Part shown: in pieces, positions 13,435 to 16,402 of the stretch
How the letters are laid out: each line of letters begins with the position of its first letter
Position numbering within the stretch: the first letter of the stretch is position 1
Source of the DNA: CAMEON01 sp045645165
GTDB taxonomy: Bacteria; Bacillota; Clostridia; Oscillospirales; CAG-272
Assembly: GCA_045645165.1 (NCBI GenBank)
Contig: JAZRIF010000023.1
Location: 1-16,402 of the forward strand
Reading direction: 5' to 3'
Length of the DNA: 16,402 nucleotides
Notes under the pieces: generated by a model
Seen by the model: the letters and a program-made list of their open reading frames with translations, nothing else
The model's database searches: none
Told to the model about the DNA's origin: nothing
Translations under genes and position numbers: made by a program

Positions 13435-13461
13435 AAAAGACCCCGACAAGCGGGGTCTTTT
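13435..13461 (-). terminator. Terminator of tRNA-Arg
   Basis: An 11-bp stem AAAAGACCCCG (13435-13445)/CGGGGTCTTTT (13451-13461) with an ACAAG loop, three bases past the encoded CCA on the minus strand. The stem could be extended by TAGGCCAA (13425-13432), which is complementary to the tRNA 3' end at 13464-13471. Confidence 0.85.
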
Positions 13462-13464
13462 GCT

Positions 13465-13541
13465 TGGCCTACCCGAAAGGATTCGAACCTTCGACCTTCA
13501 GAGTCGGAGTCTGACGCGCTATCCAGCTGTGCCACGGGTAG
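13465..13541 (-). tRNA. tRNA-Arg(CCG)
   Basis: A 77-nt cloverleaf on the minus strand with encoded CCA (13465-13467). The acceptor stem CTACCCG/CGGGTAG is perfect. The anticodon stem TCAGA/TCTGA encloses CTCCGAC, so the anticodon is CCG (reads CGG). The T-arm is GAAGG-TTCGAAT-CCTTT with one G.U. The D-arm GCAC/GCGC has an A12.C23 mismatch. Own promoter (13562-13590) and terminator. Confidence 0.95.
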
Positions 13542-13561
13542 ATATTCAAGAGTACCGAAAT

Positions 13562-13590
13562 ATTATACCACAAACTCACCGAAAAAGCAA
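13562..13590 (-). promoter_or_regulatory. Promoter for tRNA-Arg
   Basis: On the minus strand, TTGCTT (13585-13590) and TATAAT (13562-13567) with a 17-bp spacer and an extended -10 TGG. The tRNA 5' end is 20 bp downstream. Confidence 0.8.
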
Positions 13591-13693
13591 GCCCTTTTCC
13601 GAAAAAAGTGTGCGCCGAAAAGCGTCTTTTTGCGACTCTGCAAGGATCGGGCGGAGGATAGGCGCCGCATTTTATTTGCATATTGCCGAAATC

Positions 13694-13748
13694 GCGGTAT
13701 GTCCGATACCAAAAGCGGTATAAAGTAACAATTTTTCTGTCGCGGTAT
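13694..13748. promoter_or_regulatory. Three GCGGTAT repeats upstream of the DAHP synthase promoter
   Basis: GCGGTAT occurs at 13694-13700, 13715-13721 and 13742-13748, the last about 20 bp before the -35. The first is part of the inverted pair GGTAT-GTCCG-ATACC. Direct repeats upstream of a promoter could be regulator sites, but no known operator matches. The rest of the 13591-13768 intergenic stretch shows nothing further. Confidence 0.3.
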
Positions 13749-13768
13749 GCAAAAACAGCCAAATTCTC

Positions 13769-13797
13769 TTGACAAACTAATGAAATTCGGGTATAAT
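13769..13797 (+). promoter_or_regulatory. Consensus sigma-A promoter for DAHP synthase
   Basis: TTGACA (13769-13774) and TATAAT (13792-13797), both perfect, with a 17-bp spacer. The transcript would have about a 60-nt leader before the ATG at 13866, too short for a T-box, and it shows no convincing attenuator. Confidence 0.9.
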
Positions 13798-13865
13798 GAT
13801 TATGTATGCGTGTACCTATACGCGCCGTTTCACTCTCCCCACGGGAAGAAACAGGAGGTTTTCCC

Positions 13866-14897
13866 ATGTCCATGACCTTCATGAACAAGCTCCCCATCCC
13901 CAAGGAGACCAAAGAGCGGTATCCCGTAACCGCGACCGCCGCCACCTGCAAGGCTATCCGCGACCGAGAAATCGCACAGATATTCACAGGGGAATCCCCC
14001 AAGAAGCTGCTGGTCATCGGTCCCTGCTCGGCAGACAGCGAGGAGCCCGTCATTGAGTACGTCCGCCGCCTGCGCCTGCTTCAGGACAAGGTAGCCGACA
14101 AGCTCATCCTCGTCCCCCGCATCTACACGAGCAAGCCCCGCACCACGGGCGAGGGCTACAAGGGTATGCTCCATCAGCCCGATCCCGCCGAGGCCCCCGA
14201 TATGTACAAGGGCATTCTGGCGACCCGATCCCTGCACACCCGTGTGCTGACCGAGTTCTCCCTTCCCACCGCCGACGAGCTTCTCTACCCCGCTGACTAC
14301 CGCTACCTGGACGATCTGCTCTCCTACGTAGCCGTAGGCGCACGATCGGTGGAGAATCAGGAGCATCGCCTGGTTGCCAGCGGTGTCAGCGCTCCCGTAG
14401 GCATGAAGAATCCCACGAGCGGAGACCTGACGGTCATGATGAACGCCATCACCGCCGCCCAACAGGGTCACACCTTCATTTTCCGCGGTTGGCAAGTGGA
14501 AACCACGGGCAACCCCTTGACTCACGCCATCCTCCGCGGCTTTGTGGACGGAGAGGGGTGCTGTCAGCCCAACTACCGCTACGAGGATCTGGTTCGTCTG
14601 GCTGCCCGATATAGCGAGCTCTCCCATCTCCGCAACCCCGCTGTCCTCGTGGATACGAACCATGCGAATTCCGGAAAAAACTATTTGGAGCAGCCTCGCA
14701 TCTGCAAGGAAGTGCTCAACGCCTGCCGCCGCAGCACCGACGTCAACCGTCTTGTCAAGGGCTTTATGATCGAGAGCTACCTTCTGGACGGTGCGCGCAA
14801 GGTCACCGAGGAGGGCTTTGGTCAGTCCATCACCGATCCCTGCATCGGATGGGATAAGACCGAAAAATTCGTATTGGACATCGCAGATACAATCTGA
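13866..14897 (+). CDS. 3-deoxy-7-phosphoheptulonate (DAHP) synthase, class I
   Basis: Condenses phosphoenolpyruvate and erythrose 4-phosphate to DAHP, the entry step of the shikimate pathway. The 343-aa length fits the AroF/G/H type. Motifs: IGPCSADS (51-58) with a metal-binding Cys, PRTTGEGYKGM (91-101), GARSVENQEHRLVASG (158-173), PVGMKNPTSGD (177-187), VDTNHANSGK (262-271) with a metal-binding His, FMIESYLLDGAR (300-311) and SITDPCIGWD (321-330). SVENQEHR replaces the TTESQVHR of E. coli enzymes, a variant form I associate with Clostridia. AGGAGG lies seven bases before ATG; a second ATG two codons later is possible. Other aromatic-pathway genes are absent, and which amino acid gives feedback inhibition cannot be told. 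Confidence 0.93.
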   Translation: MSMTFMNKLPIPKETKERYPVTATAATCKAIRDREIAQIFTGESPKKLLVIGPCSADSEEPVIEYVRRLRLLQDKVADKLILVPRIYTSKPRTTGEGYKGMLHQPDPAEAPDMYKGILATRSLHTRVLTEFSLPTADELLYPADYRYLDDLLSYVAVGARSVENQEHRLVASGVSAPVGMKNPTSGDLTVMMNAITAAQQGHTFIFRGWQVETTGNPLTHAILRGFVDGEGCCQPNYRYEDLVRLAARYSELSHLRNPAVLVDTNHANSGKNYLEQPRICKEVLNACRRSTDVNRLVKGFMIESYLLDGARKVTEEGFGQSITDPCIGWDKTEKFVLDIADTI

Positions 14898-14974
14898 TTT
14901 CGCGCAGGAATCCCCTGCCGCTCATACACAAACAAACCACCAAAAAATGATGATGAAAGGCTTGGTTTACGATT

Positions 14975-16402
14975 ATGTCTAAAAAAGTCATTGATGGCGA
15001 GCAGTTCCAGAAAATGATGGCATCCGCCGCCAATTCCCTGGACACCGAAAAGACTGAGATCAACAATCTGAACGTATTCCCCGTCCCTGACGGTGACACG
15101 GGCATCAACATGTCCCTCACCATGAAGCCCGCCCGCGAGATCCAGGTAGAGCCCGGCACCCTGGCCGAGGCCGCTTCCCGTGTGGCCAGCCGCCTGCTCC
15201 GCGCCGCCCGCGGTAACTCGGGCGCCATCCTCTCCCTGTTCTTCCGCGGTATGTCCAAGTCCTTTGAGGGTCTGGAAACCGCCGACTCTGACGATATCGC
15301 CAAGGCCATCCGCAGCGGTACCAACGAAGCTTACCGCGCCGTCAGCAAGCCCGCCGAGGGCACCATTCTGACCGTCATGCGTGGCACCGCCGAGATCGCC
15401 GAGGCCGAGAGCGAGCAGTTCCGCGGCAACCCCGAGGCATTCTTTGAGAGACTCCTGGAGGGCGCCGAGGAAGTGCTGGAGCAGACCCCCGAGATGCTCC
15501 CCGTCCTGAAGCAGGCCAACGTAGTGGATGCCGGCGGACAGGGCTTTGTCACCATGCTCAAGGGCATGCTGGCTTCCCTGAAGGGTCACGACGTAGCCGC
15601 CGTAGAGGGCTCTGACGATGAAATCCAAGAGGGCGCCGACTTCGGCGAGTTCGACACCGACTCCATCACCTTCGCCTACTGCACCGAGTGCATCGTGGGC
15701 AAGTCCGACGAGTTCCGCGGCGAGGGCACGGCTCAGAAGTTCAAGGAGATCATCTCGGACATCGGTGACAGCATGGTCTTCGTGGACGACGATGAGATCA
15801 TCAAGCTCCACATCCACACCAACGATCCCGGCTTTGTCCTCTCCGAGGCTGTCAAGTACGGCGCTCTGGAGATGGTCAAGATCGAGAACATGAAGAAGCA
15901 GCACTCGGCTCTGACCGCCGCAGGCGAGAAGGCCGACAAGGGCGAGACCGATGCCCCCATCGACTACACCCCCGACAAGGACTTCGGCTTCGTAGCCGTT
16001 TGCCTGGGTGACGGTACGGCCAACATCTTCCGCGAGCTGGGTGTCCATGAGATCGTCACCGGCGGTCAGACCATGAACCCCTCCACAGACAACCTCTTGA
16101 ACGCCATCCGCCGCACCCGCGGCCGCGAGGTTTTCGTGCTGCCCAACAACAAGAACATCATCATGGTGGCCAACCAGGCCGCCGCCATCATCGAGGCCGA
16201 GGCGGCCGAGGGCATCACCGAGCAAAAGCGCGTCATCGTGCTGGAGACCCGCAGCGTACCCGAGGGTATGTCTGCCATGCTGGCCTTTGACCCCACCTCC
16301 TCTGCCGACGATAACGCCGCCGTCATGACCGAGACCTATGGTTGCGTGCATACGCTGTCCGTCACCCGTGCCGTGAAGGATGCGACCATCGACGGTCTTT
16401 CC
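14975..16402 (+). CDS. fakA: Fatty acid kinase FakA (DAK2/YloV family), 3' end missing
   Basis: ATP-dependent kinase that phosphorylates fatty acids held by a FakB (DegV) protein, feeding acyl-phosphate to PlsX/PlsY. The 476 residues present are open to the window edge; the family is about 550 aa, so roughly 70 are missing. The N-terminal DAK2 domain has NVFPVPDGDTGINMS (33-47) with Mg-binding Asp39/Asp41, RGNSGAILSLFFRG (79-92) and VVDAGGQG (183-190). The middle domain has YCTEC (235-239) and LHIHTNDPG (278-286), matching the Cys/His metal site of FakA. The C-terminal part has GGQTMNPST (363-371) and LPNNKNI (389-395). The Shine-Dalgarno is weak and distant (GAAAGG, 14 bases before ATG). It sits 77 bp after the DAHP synthase gene with no terminator between. 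The usual asp23-like neighbour is absent. Confidence 0.92.
   Translation, partial: MSKKVIDGEQFQKMMASAANSLDTEKTEINNLNVFPVPDGDTGINMSLTMKPAREIQVEPGTLAEAASRVASRLLRAARGNSGAILSLFFRGMSKSFEGLETADSDDIAKAIRSGTNEAYRAVSKPAEGTILTVMRGTAEIAEAESEQFRGNPEAFFERLLEGAEEVLEQTPEMLPVLKQANVVDAGGQGFVTMLKGMLASLKGHDVAAVEGSDDEIQEGADFGEFDTDSITFAYCTECIVGKSDEFRGEGTAQKFKEIISDIGDSMVFVDDDEIIKLHIHTNDPGFVLSEAVKYGALEMVKIENMKKQHSALTAAGEKADKGETDAPIDYTPDKDFGFVAVCLGDGTANIFRELGVHEIVTGGQTMNPSTDNLLNAIRRTRGREVFVLPNNKNIIMVANQAAAIIEAEAAEGITEQKRVIVLETRSVPEGMSAMLAFDPTSSADDNAAVMTETYGCVHTLSVTRAVKDATIDGLS

Noticed and set aside
13246..13728. Small plus-strand frames across the tRNA region
   Set aside because: They translate the antisense of tRNA-Arg (the familiar LPERIRTFDLQSRSLT-type artefact) and its terminator.
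13796..13865. Tyr-containing leader peptide and attenuator before DAHP synthase
   Set aside because: The candidate ATG overlaps the -10 at 13792-13797, upstream of the expected transcription start, and no terminator/antiterminator pair follows.
14822..16351. Long minus-strand open frame opposite fakA
   Set aside because: Gly/His/Asp-rich mirror of a strongly biased coding strand; the plus strand carries clear FakA motifs. Similar mirror frames occur opposite most genes here, including 11888-13327 opposite the secreted protein and 7665-9053 opposite the serine dehydratase.

Overview
The window looks like a chromosome segment from an uncultured, fairly GC-rich member of the Clostridia (Oscillospirales or Christensenellales-like, probably gut-associated). 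This is inferred from strong AGGAGG-type ribosome binding sites, consensus sigma-A promoters with 17-bp spacers, the set of housekeeping families (PlsY, type III pantothenate kinase, ECF S component, single-chain Fe-S serine dehydratase, FakA), a secreted protein with a Cys-Gly/TM/Lys tail, and many hairpin-rich intergenic repeats. No phage, plasmid, transposase, rRNA or CRISPR array is visible. The genes are ordinary; the non-coding DNA is unusual.

Layout. 1-80 is the right half of a repeat. 133-1279: a promoter, an 81-aa DUF3006-like protein and plsY. 1489-2715: a SAM-dependent methyltransferase with a CGKSYLSF motif. 2929-4726: three closely spaced uncharacterised genes (117-aa soluble, 176-aa two-TM, 283-aa Sel1-repeat). 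5017-7568: coaX, an ECF transporter S component with a foldable 5' leader, and serine O-acetyltransferase, closed by a terminator. 7758-10501: L-serine dehydratase and a CyuA/UPF0597 cysteine desulfidase-like enzyme. 10676-11491: MscS channel. 11567-13150 (minus): a secreted, apparently surface-anchored glycoside-hydrolase-like protein, convergent with mscS across a shared terminator. 13304-13541 (minus): tRNA-Arg(CCG), its terminator and a degenerate copy of the tRNA 3' end. 13866-16402: DAHP synthase and most of fakA, which runs off the window.

How the parts connect. CoaX and the S component probably serve pantothenate salvage to CoA. CysE, serine dehydratase and the desulfidase-like enzyme all act on the serine/cysteine pool. 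PlsY and FakA both belong to phospholipid synthesis from acyl-phosphates but are not adjacent.

Main non-coding observation: four composite elements (1277-1471, 2713-2906, 4734-4982, 8984-9181) fill the gaps between co-directional genes. Each has a left box (TAAATTGCAGTTTA), hairpins, an AT-rich core, hairpins and a right box (AAACCCAAATTT). They are 194-203 bp long once a 46-bp nested insertion in one copy is removed. Their stems differ in sequence but remain complementary. Genes behind a complete element show no convincing promoter of their own, while several genes behind other gaps have excellent sigma-A promoters. A half copy lies at 1-80 and a solo hairpin at 10511-10564; a different inverted-repeat element lies at 5888-5982.
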